64,000 nt of DNA, taken from the NCBI GenBank assembly GCA_930367215.1, contig OV884059.1, forward strand, positions 34,463,882 to 34,527,881. The letters run 5' to 3'. A program made the position numbers and the translations under genes. This stretch comes from Pollenia angustigena (taxonomy: Eukaryota; Arthropoda; Insecta; Diptera; Polleniidae). Below the pieces are notes generated by a model, which saw only the letters and a program-made list of their open reading frames with translations, was not told the DNA's origin and did no database searches. Shown piece by piece: positions 9,390 to 21,061 of the stretch (position 1 is its first letter; every line of letters begins with the position of its first letter).

Positions 9390-11985
9390 TCAATTTATTT
9401 CTCTTGTAAATTTCCTCAAGGGATCAGCATCAGCATAATTTGTTTGCACAACAGGAAGGTGCAGAGGTATTAGGTGTCGGGTAAAACGTCGTGGAATATT
9501 AAAATTTATGTTACGAAGAAGGAAGTCGGAGAGGACATCGCCATTTAACAAATTAACTAGAAATGCCACATTTAGCATTGTCCTTCGACTTTTTAAAGTA
9601 GGTAGTTTAATTATTGATAGCCTCGCAGTATACGAAGGAAGATTCCCAGCATAACGACCAAAATGAGCTCCTTAGGCAGAATAAGAGAAACTGCTTTTGA
9701 ACAGATTCAATTCGGTCTATGTGCATGTTAACTTCAGGATCCCAGACAATAGACCCATACTCCAAAATTGGCCTTACAAGGGATGTGTATAGTTGTTTCG
9801 TTACATTAGGATCTGTAAACTCTTTAGACCATCGTTTTATATAAGCAAGCACACCACGAGCTTTATTAATCGTCATTGTAATATGTTTGCAGAAATCTAG
9901 CTTAGGATCAAGTAGAATACCAAGATCCAGAAATTCTCCAACTAACTCTAGTTGATACCCGTCCAGGAAATAGTGTAGCATTGATGTGCAATTTCTAGAA
10001 AATCGCATGTGCTTGCATTTTTTTAAATTAAGCTCCATTTGGTTATATTTACACCATGCGTAAAAACTGTTTAAATCCTGCTGCAAATACGCCCCATCTG
10101 AAGATAATTTGTAGCTGAGAAACATCTTAACATCATCAGCGTACATTAAAACATTACAATGCTTCATTACAAGCGGCAAGTCGTTTATGAAAATCGAAAA
10201 CAGCAAAGGACCTAGGTGACTTCCTTGGGGGACACCGGAGCTAACAGAAATTTCTTTGGATGTGGTATTGTCAAAAAGAACACACTGTGTCCTGCAGGTT
10301 AGGTACGACCGTAACCAGCACAAAGCGTTGCTAGTAAACCCTAATAAATTCAGCTTAGGGAGAAGTAGGCTATGGTTTATTTTATCAAAAGCTTTGCTGA
10401 AGTCAGTATAAATAACGTCCATAAGTTGGCCATCCTTAAAAGCGCGATTTGTTAGAGTTGTTAGTTGTAAAATATTTGTTACTGCAGAACAACCTTTCCT
10501 GAAACCGTGCTGGTATGGTGATATGATTGAGGATACACTGTGGCAGAGAAAGTCTGTTAAGCATTTTTCAAAAAGTTTGGGAATTGCACTCAAAATTGGG
10601 GGAAATATCCGTATTTTAATGACACATTAAACATGATAGCCAAAGGAGTAGCCAAAGCATGAGCACAAGTTTTTAAAACGCAAGCAGGGATGCCATCAGG
10701 TCCACTACACAATATGTTGTTGCAAAAAAATCGGCAAACATATTGCTTTTAATCAAATTAATATTAGACTCATTAATTAAATACTTCATAACTCTTGGAT
10801 AGCCAGTAGATTTTCTTTTCGAATTTACAAAATTATAAAATGATTTTGGGTCACGTTTAAAGTTCCTTTTCACTTTCTCAAGGTAATTTATATATAGTCT
10901 CCTGTTGAGAAGATTATATTCTGCTCGAGATACACAGTATTTGCTATAATCATAAGCTGTTCGATATTGCTTATATTTTTTATAGCATTTGTTTTTAAAA
11001 TTTTTTTTAATCTTGATAGATGAGGAGAATTCCACGGTGGACCTGAATGTTTAATCACTAGAAGTTTCGGCACACACTCCTCAAAAAAATTATGCATAGT
11101 AGTATAAAATGTATTAATCATAGAGTCAATTGAAGCTGGGGTACCATTAGGAATGGATAACAGTTCAAGCCAATTAGTGTTGGTCAACAAATAGTTCAGG
11201 TCATCGTAATTTGTTTTCTTAAAACATAATTTCTTATCGTTTGTATCATCCTGATTACAAAAGGCATCAGACAAAATATTGTGACAAACTTCAAGAATAG
11301 GGTGGTAGCGATCCTCTGGTCTAGTAACTGGTAATGTTCGCGTAATGGTGCAGTTGGTGGGTTCATTCACAAAAACCAAATCTAGAGTGTTTCCATTATC
11401 ATTACAAATACCATTTTTTTGGAAAAGACATAAATCAGATAAATTATTGAGAAACTCTTCAATAAAGGCATCAGATTTTATTGGTGCATAAGTGTATGAG
11501 TCTGGTAAAAATTTCCAAATTACTGCTGACAAGTTAAAATCACCAAAAACGTAAACGAAGTCCTCTGGCTGAGCTTTAGACACAACAGATTTTATGGATT
11601 CAAAAAGTTTCATGTAAGTTAGTTGATCAGATTTTGGGGGAATGTAGGAACATGTTAAAAATATATGTGAGCTATTTAGTTTTATCCGAACACAGATAAA
11701 CTCAATATCGGAATAATGTTCAAATTGTAACTCATCAGATTGGAAAGTATTTAAAACAGCAATTAAAACGCCTCCACCAGTAGTTAAAGTTTCTCTGTCA
11801 CGTCTAAATATATTAAAATCATTGCAAAGAATTTCGGTATTTAAAGTGTTTCTATTTAGCCAAGTTTCAGTGAGAACAACTATATGGTGATTTAAATTAA
11901 AACTTTCAATATAGAGGTTAGCCAGTTTAGTGTTTATACCACGAACATTTTGATAAATAATATTTAAGTGTTTTTCAGTTTTCAT
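9390..11985 (-). pseudogene. LINE-3 ORF2: endonuclease and reverse transcriptase, with a deletion and frameshifts
   Basis: The APE-type endonuclease starts near MKTEKHLNIIYQNVRGI, with TETWLN, the FGDFNLS motif and a region before EDRYHPI. RT blocks include SPYQHGFRKG, DVIYTDFSKAFDKIN, SSGVPQGSHLGPLLF and LMYADDVKMF, so the catalytic YADD is kept. Between GYFPP and AIPKLFEKC (about 10590) the usual W..PIHKSG..NYRPI block is missing, a deletion of roughly 30 codons. Frameshifts lie near 10900 and at about 9640, where the C-terminal part (MLNVAFLVNLLNGD...) moves to another frame. It would not yield active enzyme. Confidence 0.8.
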
Positions 11986-12236
11986 GCAAAGTTTTTTTGG
12001 TTTGTAGACTCATGTGATGAAAGTCGTGCAACGTTGTTTGTTCTACGATTTTCTCTATATAAAAATTCGCGAACGAGTGCATTATTTGGCCAGAAACAGG
12101 GATCAACAACTCGATCAAAAATGTCATTCGGTACTGTAATTTTAAAGGACGCAATACTTCTGGGTTCAGAATAAGAAAACTTGTGAATTATAATACCAGT
12201 ACTTGCGGGCAATTTTGATTTTAAGTAATATTCCAT
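11982..12236 (-). pseudogene. LINE-3 ORF1 C-terminal fragment
   Basis: 84 codons (MEYYLKSKLPASTGIIIHKF...). The motif around FDRVVDPCFWPNNALVREF resembles the last part of Jockey-type ORF1 (Gag-like RNA-binding) proteins. It ends at the ORF2 start with a few bases of overlap. The upstream part of ORF1 is absent. Confidence 0.6.
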
Positions 12237-12240
12237 ATCA

Positions 12241-14110
12241 TATCATCTTAAAAGACACATTGCGCATTCCACACAAATTAGGAATGTTGGCTGTTATTGT
12301 TTTATGTAGACTGTTTGTATTGTGTGTTCTTCTTGTTTAGTCATTTGACATAAGTCCTTTTCGCTCGCTACTTAAATTTTGTTAATTCTAATTATAATTA
12401 CAAATATCGTCACCTTAAATGCAAAAGTCCTTATCTAACATTTTGAAAATTTTACAGCATAAGTATTGCCTTAAACTATTTATAATTTATTTGTCTTCTA
12501 TTTTTCTTGTAAAACCTACCAGTTGCTTTGACAATTGACAATGTTGCACATTATGGAAACTCTTAGTTAGGCCTTTTAGTGTTTACCATATAATCTTTTG
12601 TAATTAGGGCCTTTTGTTTTTTGCTAATACAATTGCAAATTTTGGTCGAAAGATACTAAAATGTTTTGTAGACATTTGTGTTGATGCAATACATCAGAAT
12701 CAATGAAAAAGTCGATCTTTAATTTATGGTTAGTTAGGGCCTTTTGCTAGATAACGATATGAATATGAATGCGTTCAGACGTATTGGTAGATCCAAAATG
12801 ACAAATGATAAAATATGTAAAATTTCTTGAAACAGCGCAGAATTTCCTTGTGACTGCACTGATAAAAAAAGTGATGATGAAATTTAAATTCCAAATATAG
12901 TTTCCTCTAAAAATTAAAATGTCCTGATTGATAATGACTTTGATCCGGAAAAAGGATCGGAAAGTATCGTAAGAGTCAGTTCATGACTCGTTTATTGCAT
13001 TTATGAACGATGATAATCTGTTCTCAAGCCCAATACATTTTCCTGTAGCTGCACGCTAAGTACCTGCTAAGGCTAGTACTCTTCTGTATCCTGGCCACGT
13101 ACAATTTTGTACCTCAAATACCCTAGTACCAAATTTGAGAACGTATACCTTCATCCTATCCCGCGTTTCCAGAAATAGTTTATTGTCAAATCCTACTGCA
13201 TCCAGTTTCTCAACTGCGAGCTTACAAGAGTCGGCAGCTAATCAGTGCTCAATTCACTCACAGGACTTACCACCAAGTCCAACGTCATTTGATTTACTTT
13301 CCTCAAAATGTCAAAATGTTTTCCTCGATCCAAAAGCTTCTGCTATTGAAAAAAATATCTAAAAAACAGGGTAATATGTAATTCGTCAGTGAGGAAGTAG
13401 AGTTAAAGGGCGATAGCTCTCTGCCTGATGATATCAAATCATTAGTAACTCCGTATCAGGCTTGTCGTTACTAATTACCTGAGAGATTGGAAAATTATAT
13501 AATTGAGGAACCTTTGGGATTTGCTATGAAAGATTTTCCTTCAATGTTTTAGAATTGCGAAAGATAGGTAATTGGTATTATACATAATATGAGATATTTC
13601 AACCTACATAACTCAAGAGACTATTGGTCAAATAATAATGATAGGTCAGTGGCATTATTATAATCTTTTAGATATGAGATGTATTTAGAACTAGCGGATA
13701 CCCGGCGTCTGCTACTACGTTCCCCCTTCTTGTAATCCCATTTTGTAAAACATTCATAGCTTATGTGCCTATCTAAATAGGGATCTATTTCATTTAAATT
13801 TCATTCGAATCTGTTAGATAGTTTTGGAGAGGCAGATATTTCCCCCTACCTTCCTCGTGGTTCTATTTCTTACAAAATGTATACCTAATGTATACATATA
13901 AGTATTTTTAATTTAAATTTTGAATTTTTCCTGTTTTTTTGGGTACTTTTGGAAAAAGTTAAAAAAAAAATAAAGTACTTTTGGAAAAAGTTAAAAAAAA
14001 AATAAATATACCTATCAGAAACTTCTGAAGAAGATAGCTAACATACGAACATTATTATTTCTACTCAAAAATCCAATCATCGTAGACATTTGAGACTTTT
14101 TTTATGATTG
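12241..14110. other. No gene recognised: A+T-rich spacer with repeat traces
   Basis: I see no coding region I can defend. A 75-codon open frame at 13135-13362 has no recognised motif. A possible MITE lies at 12405-12766. A fragment at 13690-13870 (ACTAGCGGATACCCGGCGTC and following) looks like a degraded dispersed repeat. At about 13944-14004 a 35-bp unit (GTACTTTTGGAAAAAGTT plus an A run) is repeated twice in tandem. Confidence 0.5.
12405..12766. mobile_element. Possible MITE with ATATCGTC-type ends
   Basis: The left end ATATCGTCACCTTAAATG and the right end (complement) ATATCGTTATCTAGC are similar. The left end also shares ATATCGTCACCTTAA with the element at 49372-49929. Boundaries and target duplication are unclear. 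Confidence 0.4.
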
Positions 14111-14121
14111 TATATGTCCGT

Positions 14122-15330
14122 GATGCGAAAACGCAACACTGGGCCTAAACGATATACAAATTACATACAATTTTTAAATACAAACATATTTATACAATCA
14201 CTTGCTATTTAAAACAGCATAATAAAAACATGTATGTATGTTAATTATAAGTTGTTGTTATTTATGTGTTTTGAAATTTTCGATAATTTTTTCACCTTTT
14301 TCAAACTAATTTCCAATTTTTAAAATGCAGGATATTTCGCAGAAGGTAAATTCTCTATGACAATTCCTTTTTTTTTTTTTCTTTTGCCCAAAATGTGTTA
14401 TTTTCCTAAAGGAAAGCGAACTTACAACAAAGTAGTCCCGTGATAGGTCTTTAGTGATAAGATAAGAAATATCACTTTAACATGGGGTTGTCATTGGTCA
14501 ATTGACACTATTGACCAGTCTAACATCTATTCTCAATGAACGAGTTTAGTGTTAGTTATAACAATGTTAGATTATTTCGATACAATGTAGTATTATGTCA
14601 ATAAAACAAGTCCCCAGAACTAGATTTAATAATCAAATTTGAGAAAGTCCCAAAAAAAGTGTCACACCATCGGTGAAGAATGTACTGTAATTCATTAGTT
14701 TTTAACCTTTTTGTTCTTAATATACCAGTTAGATGATAAGTTCTCCTTGTTCTATTTTCACAAATCCCAGGACCAAACTGTTGGAACAATTGACACAAAT
14801 TTCCCCCAGTGTTCTTCAATAGGTACAATAAGAGAAAATCGAACAAGTAATGTGAAATTATCCTCTCCCAGGATACTAAAGAAAAACCAGTAAGAGTGCT
14901 ATATTCGTTTGGTACCATCCACTGACAGCTAGGATATTTCAGGAGTGGGCATTATATTGGACCTGTGGTAAATTATGAACCGATCTTTACGAAAGTTGAC
15001 AGTGTGATTTCTAGTCATTATAAAACTGTGACAGAACAAAATTTATTACAATAGAATTATTTATTATGGTGTTATACTACTAAAGTGTTTTTTCGAGAAT
15101 GGGCTTTATATGGGGCCTATGGTAAATAATGGACCAATCAATTACAAACGTGAGAAATGCACCCAAAGTGCTTTGGAACATATCATAATTGAATTAAAAA
15201 TGAAATGTATATGAATATCTTTTTTAATTTTTTTTTTTCCTACAGACGTGAATAAAAAATTTTAATTTAAAATGTTTGCAAATGCGCTTAATTTTTATAT
15301 CGTTAAGGCCCAACGTTGCGTTTTCGCAAC
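14122..15330. repeat. Inverted-repeat-bounded segment (GTTGCGTTTTCGCAAC ends)
   Basis: TGCGAAAACGCAACACTGGG (14122 on) and the complement-matching ATATCGTTAAGGCCCAACG.. (15297-15330) form imperfect 30-bp inverted ends. The right end contains a perfect hairpin, GTTGCG TTTT CGCAAC (15315-15330). Inside, at 14884-15150, is a fragment of the R1 repeat (AGTAAGAGTGCTATATTCG, TATGGGGCCTATGGTAAATA). There is no ORF with recognised content; the minus-strand frame at 14598-14918 has no motif. Confidence 0.4.
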
Positions 15331-15767
15331 GGGGGTTATCTGGGCTCCCACGTATCCGATTTGCCCAAAATTTGTTTTCTTTCTTATTTAGGTATAAACA
15401 ATAAAATTTTAAAAGTTTCGTCATTATAACTCAACGGGATCATGGCTCGGGCCTTAATGGGTTAAAAAATCCTTTCATTGCTTATGCGTTTCTCTTTGTG
15501 TATGGAGTGCGCAGTGTATCTTAAAGATACAACCAGTTTTTCCTTAATAAAACTACAACAAAACAAAAAATTGAAAAAATAAAAACGCAGTTTTAAATTT
15601 TTTTCTTATTTACGTTCAATATATTTTTTTCATTAAGATACAAGACGTTGCGCATTTAAGGGTTAAGAGCAGCCACAGAAATAATGGAACGTGGTATTTA
15701 CTTTACTGAAATCTAATTTCCTGACTTTAAAGGTTCCACTTCTTGCATGAGTCTGGAAATGTGGGTT

Positions 15768-15814
<47 letters not shown>

Positions 15815-16578
15815 TGAATAACATGTATCATAAGCATAAATCGAATTAAATTCTTCACTAAACTTACATTGTAGAATATCAAATTAACGACATATTAAAC
15901 AAACACTAAGAGTTCGTTAATATAAACATATGATATAATGTCTTTGAGAATGAAATTTTTATCAACATACATACATAATTTTTTTCTGTTAGTAGAAAAC
16001 CGGTACAGCGTAATCATAATAAATAAGGCTACTATCCTAAACACACAAAAAAAAACTAAAAACTAAACAAATAATTATCCCTCGATCAGTTCTTTCTTCA
16101 ACCATTTCTTGATTATACATACATATACATATATGAGTATAAAAATACTAAATAAATATTCAAGACAGAAACTCATAAGCAAAAAATTTTTATCATCTTC
16201 GTAAAATTTTAACAACTTTTACTAAATAAACTTCCGTTCTACTTCATTTCCCTTTTACCCTTATATTCGTATTTGCTCCAAAACAGTATTTATAAATATT
16301 TGTAGCGTTTTTTGAATAAAAGTACTAAAAAAAGCACTAAATTTCAAAATATATGTTAAAGGAACAGAAAAAAGCAAATGGTTGTACATATATATAAAAA
16401 TCCTAAATAAATATTCAAGACAATCCCTCATAATCAAAAAAAAATTTATCACACTTTCGTAAAATTTTAAACAACTTTTACTAAATAAACAATATTCGTA
16501 TTTATTCCAAAACATATTTTTCAAGATTTGTAGCGTTTCTTTTATTTATCCATAATAATAGTACTAAAAAAGCACTAA
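15315..16578 (+). repeat. Left copy of the long direct repeat flanking the LOA-like LINE
   Basis: Two blocks match the right copy almost exactly: 15315-15910 with 20239-20808, and 16448-16578 with 20931-21061. The 537 bp between them (15911-16447) are absent at the right, where a 122-bp MITE sits. It includes an (AT)n run at about 15772-15814, longer than the one at 20695. A 180-200-bp sub-unit ending ..AGCACTAA recurs at 16147-16352 and 16400-16578 and, diverged, at 21186-21358. Confidence 0.8.
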
Positions 16579-16617
16579 TGGTTCAACGGAGTAAAGCTCA
16601 TCAGCTGTAAGGACGAG

Positions 16618-17142
16618 ATGACGCTGGAATGGCTCAAAGGAGTTATTAAGAAACTCAAGGGCCTGTGGTCGGATGCACAACTCAAGATTGTGGATCGATC
16701 AGATATTCCTGCTGTTCCGAAGGCGAAGGTGAATTTTCCGCGCATTGTGAAACCGGAAGTCGCTCTTCGTCTACTGCAAAATCAGAATCCGGACATACCC
16801 ACCAAAGAGTGGAGGATTCTGCATGTACAAAAAGGCAACAAAGACGAGCAGAATTACATACTCCAGATTACAAAGGAGGCTGAAGACCTTCTGTATCCTC
16901 GGTATGGAAAAATGTCTTGGTGAGTGGGTAGTGTGTTTCTCCGATTGAAGAAACGACATCCACATGACTCGAACCACAACACATTAGAGGTCGATGAAGT
17001 GGAGCGTGATCTGGCGGCTGCCACCGTGGCCACTTCTGGACTGAATTTGGGTGAGACGGCCAAGGAGGATAGAGCCGACCCCGAGCGGGTGATCTTAGTT
17101 GATGACGCTAAAGATCCTGCAAGTCAACCTCCAACACAGTAA
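16618..17142 (+). pseudogene. ORF1 C-terminal part of the LOA-like LINE (DUF4780-like)
   Basis: Residues such as VALRLLQNQNPDIPTKEWRI and YGKMSW, then GSVFLRLKK, match the DUF4780-like region found in ORF1 of insect LINEs (recognised from memory). A TGA at 16921-16923 splits the frame after KMSW; the same frame then stays open to 17142. The N-terminal half and any zinc knuckles are missing, so the copy is 5' truncated near 16579. The end overlaps the ORF2 start in another frame. Confidence 0.7.
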
Positions 17143-19304
17143 GATGGCTTCGGTCGAACTCCTCCTCACGTTAGAGGAGGGTCGCTACGACGTACATAGC
17201 TCTAATCCAGGAACCGTGGATCTCCACAGGAAATCGGGTATCTGGATTGAAGTCACGTAATTATAACACGTTCTTCTCAAAAGTGGTAGGTAGAATACGA
17301 TCTGCAATACTTGTTAGAAAGAATTTTTGTTCATATATTCTCTATAATTACAGCACTGACGATCTCACAGTTGTGGCCTTGGAAGATGGCAGAGATGACA
17401 TGGTACTCCTTGCATCATCCTATATGCCACACAATAGGGATGCCCCACCAGTAGAACTCCACAGACTAGTCGAAGAAGCTTGTAGAAGGAGACAAAACCT
17501 GGTAGTGGGTACAGATGCTAACGCTCATCACACAATATGGGGCAGTAAGGATATCAACAGTAGAGGTGAGGATCTTATTGCTTTTATATTACAGAATAAT
17601 ATACAAATTGCGAATAGAGGTGAGGTCCCCACGTATAAGGGTCCCACCTCAGAAAATGTGCTTGATGTGACGCTTTATACTGATTATAAAACAGTGATAG
17701 ATGATTGGAAGGTGCTTACGCAGCCATCCTTCTCTGATCACTCCTATATATCATTTTTGTTAAATTACACTATACCTAACGAAACAGTGTTTAGGAACCC
17801 AAGGAATACGGACTGGGCCAAATACTCTTCACTTTTAAATAGGGACCTAGGTCACTCGGGAACATTGGTCAGTTCAGGGGACATAGATTCTGCTATAGAC
17901 ACATTGGTATCGGGCGTTACTAGATCCTATGAGAAGTCGTGTCCCCCGACACGAGCTAGGCGTAAGTCCAGACCACCGTGGTGGAATGGTCAGCTGGACT
18001 CTGGAAGACGCGAGCTTCGTGAGCTATTCAAACTGGCGAAAATTGTGGACCGGTCTGAATGCTGGGGGGAGTATAAGGACGCTCTTAGGGTGTATAAGCG
18101 CGACGTGCGAAGGGCTAAACGAACTTCGTGGAAAAGTTTCTGCGATAATATAGAGAAGACAACCGAAACGGCAAGACTGCGGAGGATGCTAGTGGGCAGT
18201 CCGGTAATGCCAAGTACGGTTTGTAGGGAAAACGGAGAATGGACAGGGAGCAGCGCGGAAACGTTGGAGGTGCTTGTGGATACACACTTTCCGGGCTGCT
18301 CTGATGATCCCATTCCAACTGATGAAACTTCTGTTCTGGCAGATGGTGATAGCGGAATTATCACCTATGAGGGGGTGGAAAGGGCAATCGATTCGTTCCA
18401 GCCATATAAGTCGCCTGGTCTTGACGGAATTATCCCGGCGCAACTACAGTGGGGTAGACAACGGATAGTACCACGGCTGGTGGACATTTTTAAAGGATGT
18501 CTGAGGATAAACTATGTGCCTAAATCTTGGAGGATATCTAAGATTGTATTTCTGCCGAAATCGGGCAGAAGCAACCATATGTACCCAAAAGATTTTAGAC
18601 CTATAAGTCTCACATCCTTCCTGCTGAAAACGTTGGAGAGAATTTTGGACTATCATGTCAAGGGTAACATGAGGCCAACCATTCTCTCTGTCAATCAACA
18701 TGCGTACACGAAGGGTAAATCAACTGAGACGGCACTTCATTCAGTTGTCTCGCTGATTGAGAAGACCCTGAGCTATAAGGACTTCGCTATGGGTGTGTTC
18801 CGGGATATCGCGGGTGCATTCAATAATGTGTCCACAGAGGCAATTTTGGCCAGCTTATCTCGCACAGGGGCACATCCGCATGCTAAAAACTGGATTGGTA
18901 ACCTGCTACGGTGTAGAACTATATCCGCGGCGTGGGGCAACTCCAGGATAACAAGGAAGGCACACCGGGGAACCCCCCAGGGAAGGGTTCTCTCGCCGAT
19001 GCTATGGACGCTTGTCGTCAACGAACTTCTCAATAGACTTCGGGACGGGGCAGCAAAGATGACCGCATACGCGGATGATGTGGCGGTGATAGTTACTGGC
19101 AAGGATCTGAATACTATTAGTTCTGTAATGGAGGCTACATTGGCGATAATCAGCCAGTGGGCAGCCGGAGTAGGACTGGGAGTAAATCCCGAGAAGACGG
19201 ACCTAGTACTATTTACGAAAAGGTATAAAGTTGGTCCATGGAGGAGACCTAAACTAGGGGGTACTAACCTGGAACTTAAACAGGAACTTCAGATTCTACA
19301 CTGA
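17106..19304 (+). pseudogene. ORF2 of the LOA-like LINE: endonuclease and reverse transcriptase
   Basis: The endonuclease starts inside the ORF1 end in another frame (LQVNLQHSKMASVE, about 17110). A 1-nt-type shift near 17190 then moves it to the long frame with ALIQEPW, VVGTDANAHHTIWGS and SDHSYI. RT follows with YKSPGLDGI, FRPISLTSFLLKTLER, QHAYTKGKSTETAL, FRDIAGAFNN, GTPQGRVLSP and AYADDVAVIV; the catalytic YADD is kept. After RRPKLGGTNLEL the sequence jumps directly to the RNase H start, so the RT thumb and linker (normally several hundred bp) are deleted. The ORF then stops at 19304 through a frameshift. Confidence 0.85.
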
Positions 19305-20134
19305 TGGTTCCAAAATGGAGGACGGAGTTGGAGCTGCAGTCTACTGCCAGGAACTGGGTATTCGGGAATCTTCCCGATTACTGCAGCGTTTTCCAGGCGG
19401 AGGTTTTTGCAGCCAAAATGGCTGCCGATTTGGCACGTGTTCCCGGCACCGAGAACTCGCAGGTAAACTTTTTCATTGATAGTCAGGCGGCGATCAAGGC
19501 TATAACCGCGGAATACTCATACTCCTCTGTCGTCCAGGAGTGTAGGGACTCGATAGATAGACTCTGTGTCAATAGGAGAGTGCATATCTACTGGGTTCGC
19601 GGTCACCAGGGCATAGAGGGCAACGAAGAGGTGGACGAATTGAAGAAACGGGGGGCCCGTTTACCACACGATATGATGGTGGTCATCCCGGCTCCAATTC
19701 AGAATATAAGGAGAGATACGGACTCTGCTATACGGAGGAGATCAGAGGCGTTTTGGGAAAACACAAGAACGTGCAGGGTTTCCAAGGTAATGTGATCCTA
19801 CGATCCGGAGTCGTCGAGAATTCTTCTGTCGCTATCGAGAAGGGACTGTAGACTTCTGATAGGTTTTATAACGGGTCATTGTTGGACTGCGGTATACGCC
19901 TATAGGGCGGGGCGGTTGAATAGTGACAATTGTAGATTTTGTGGGGTACCAGGGGAAAAGGAGACGGTAGAGCACCTGCTATACTACTATCCGGCACTCG
20001 TGCGCTCCAGGGCGAACTGTCTGGGAGATCATTATCTCCAAGATCTCAGAGAAGTCTCTGGAATTGGGTTAATGAGACTCCTGGCATTCGTCAAGAGAGT
20101 GTGGGGTACTCTGGATACCATCACATCTGACTGA
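19290..20134 (+). pseudogene. RNase H domain and C-terminus of the LOA-like LINE ORF2
   Basis: The RNase H start YTDGSK is read in one frame at about 19296, and the rest (FQAEVFAAKMA, FFIDSQAAIKAI, YWVRGHQGIEGNEEVD) in another from about 19375, so a frameshift lies between. The acidic residues of the active site (D, E, D, D) are recognisable. A stop at 19793-19795 is followed by the C-terminal segment (19916-20134), with CRFCGVPGEKETVEHLL and YYYP where related elements have a cysteine (CCHC finger damaged). Confidence 0.8.
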
Positions 20135-20238
20135 CCTTTTTACTTTCTTCTGTGGGTTATCGTACAATTGTGGTAACGCTAGGGACCTATTTGGTATATG
20201 CGGGGTCTTTGTGACCGGCCACTCTAACCTAACCTAAC

Positions 20239-21061
20239 GTTGCGTTTTCGCAACGGGGGTTATCTGGGATCCCACGTATCCGATTTGCCCAAAATTTGTT
20301 TTCTTTCTTATTTAGGTATAAACAATAAAATTTTAAAAGTTTGGTCATTATAACTCAACGGGATCATGGCTCGGGCCTTAATGGGTTAAAAAATCCTTTC
20401 ATTGCTTATGCGTTTCTTTTTGTGTATGGAGTGCACAGTGTATCTTAAAGATACAACCAGTTTTTCCTTAATAAAACTACAACAAAACAAAAAATTGAAA
20501 AAATAAAAACGCAGTTTTAAATTTTTTTCTTATTTAAGTTCAATATATTTTTTTCATTAAGATACAAGACGTTGCGCATTTAAGGGTTAAGAGCAGCCAC
20601 AGAAATAATGGAACGTGGTATTTACTTTACTGAAATCTAATTTCCTGACTTTAAAGGTTCCACTTCTTGCATGAGTCTGGAAATGTGGGTAAACATATAT
20701 ATATATATATACTGAATAACATGTATCATAAGCATAAATCGAATTAAATTCTTCACTAAACTTACATTGTAGAATATCAAATTAACGACATATTAAACAA
20801 ACACTAAGGGCCATTATTACAACTTGAAGTTAGCTAAAGTTAAGATTAAATTGACAGATAATAATGTTTTATCTGTCAAAAAGCGTCTGTTAACTGTCGG
20901 ATAACAGCTAACGCCAAGTTATAATATATTATCACACTTTCGTAAAATTTTAAACAACTTTTACTAAATAAACAATATTCGTATTTATTCCAAAACATAT
21001 TTTTCAAGATTTGTAGCGTTTCTTTTATTTATTCATAATAATAGTACTAAAAAAGCACTAA
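20239..21061 (+). repeat. Right copy of the long direct repeat flanking the LOA-like LINE
   Basis: It begins with the same hairpin GTTGCGTTTTCGCAAC directly after the LINE tail and ends at the same AGCACTAA. The (AT)n run is shorter. The middle 537 bp of the left copy are missing and replaced by a small MITE (20809-20930). Confidence 0.8.
20809..20930. mobile_element. 122-bp MITE
   Basis: Inverted ends: ATTATTACAACTTGAAGTTAGCT at the left and the complement-matching AGCTAACGCCAAGTTATAAT at the right. An internal hairpin GACAGATAA..TTATCTGTC is visible. Confidence 0.6.

Larger units (their letters stand above)
9390..12240 (-). mobile_element. LINE-3: degenerate Jockey-like non-LTR retrotransposon
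   Basis: From its 5' side (right) it holds the ORF1 C-terminus (12236-11982), an endonuclease (11985 to about 11200), a linker (to about 10670), RT (10593-9640) and the ORF2 C-terminus (to about 9390). No A-rich tail is visible at 9390, so the 3' end may be truncated. The 5' end is not defined. Confidence 0.8.
16579..20238 (+). mobile_element. RNase H-bearing LINE (LOA/I-like), 5' truncated and internally deleted
   Basis: It has an ORF1 tail, overlapping ORF2 with endonuclease and RT, an RNase H domain and a C-terminal zinc-finger-like region. It ends in CTAACCTAACCTAAC rather than poly(A). It is G+C richer than its surroundings. The RT thumb and linker are deleted and there are several frameshifts, so it is inactive. 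It sits exactly between the two long direct repeats. Confidence 0.85.

Noticed and set aside
13135..13362. 75-codon plus-strand frame
   Set aside because: Starts with a plausible protein composition but no family recognised and no context; left as unannotated.
14598..14918. 106-codon minus-strand frame
   Set aside because: No recognised domain, A+T-rich, lies among repeat fragments (R1 start on the plus strand at 14884).
15772..15814. (AT)n run as an origin or regulatory element
   Set aside because: An ordinary microsatellite; its length differs between the two repeat copies.
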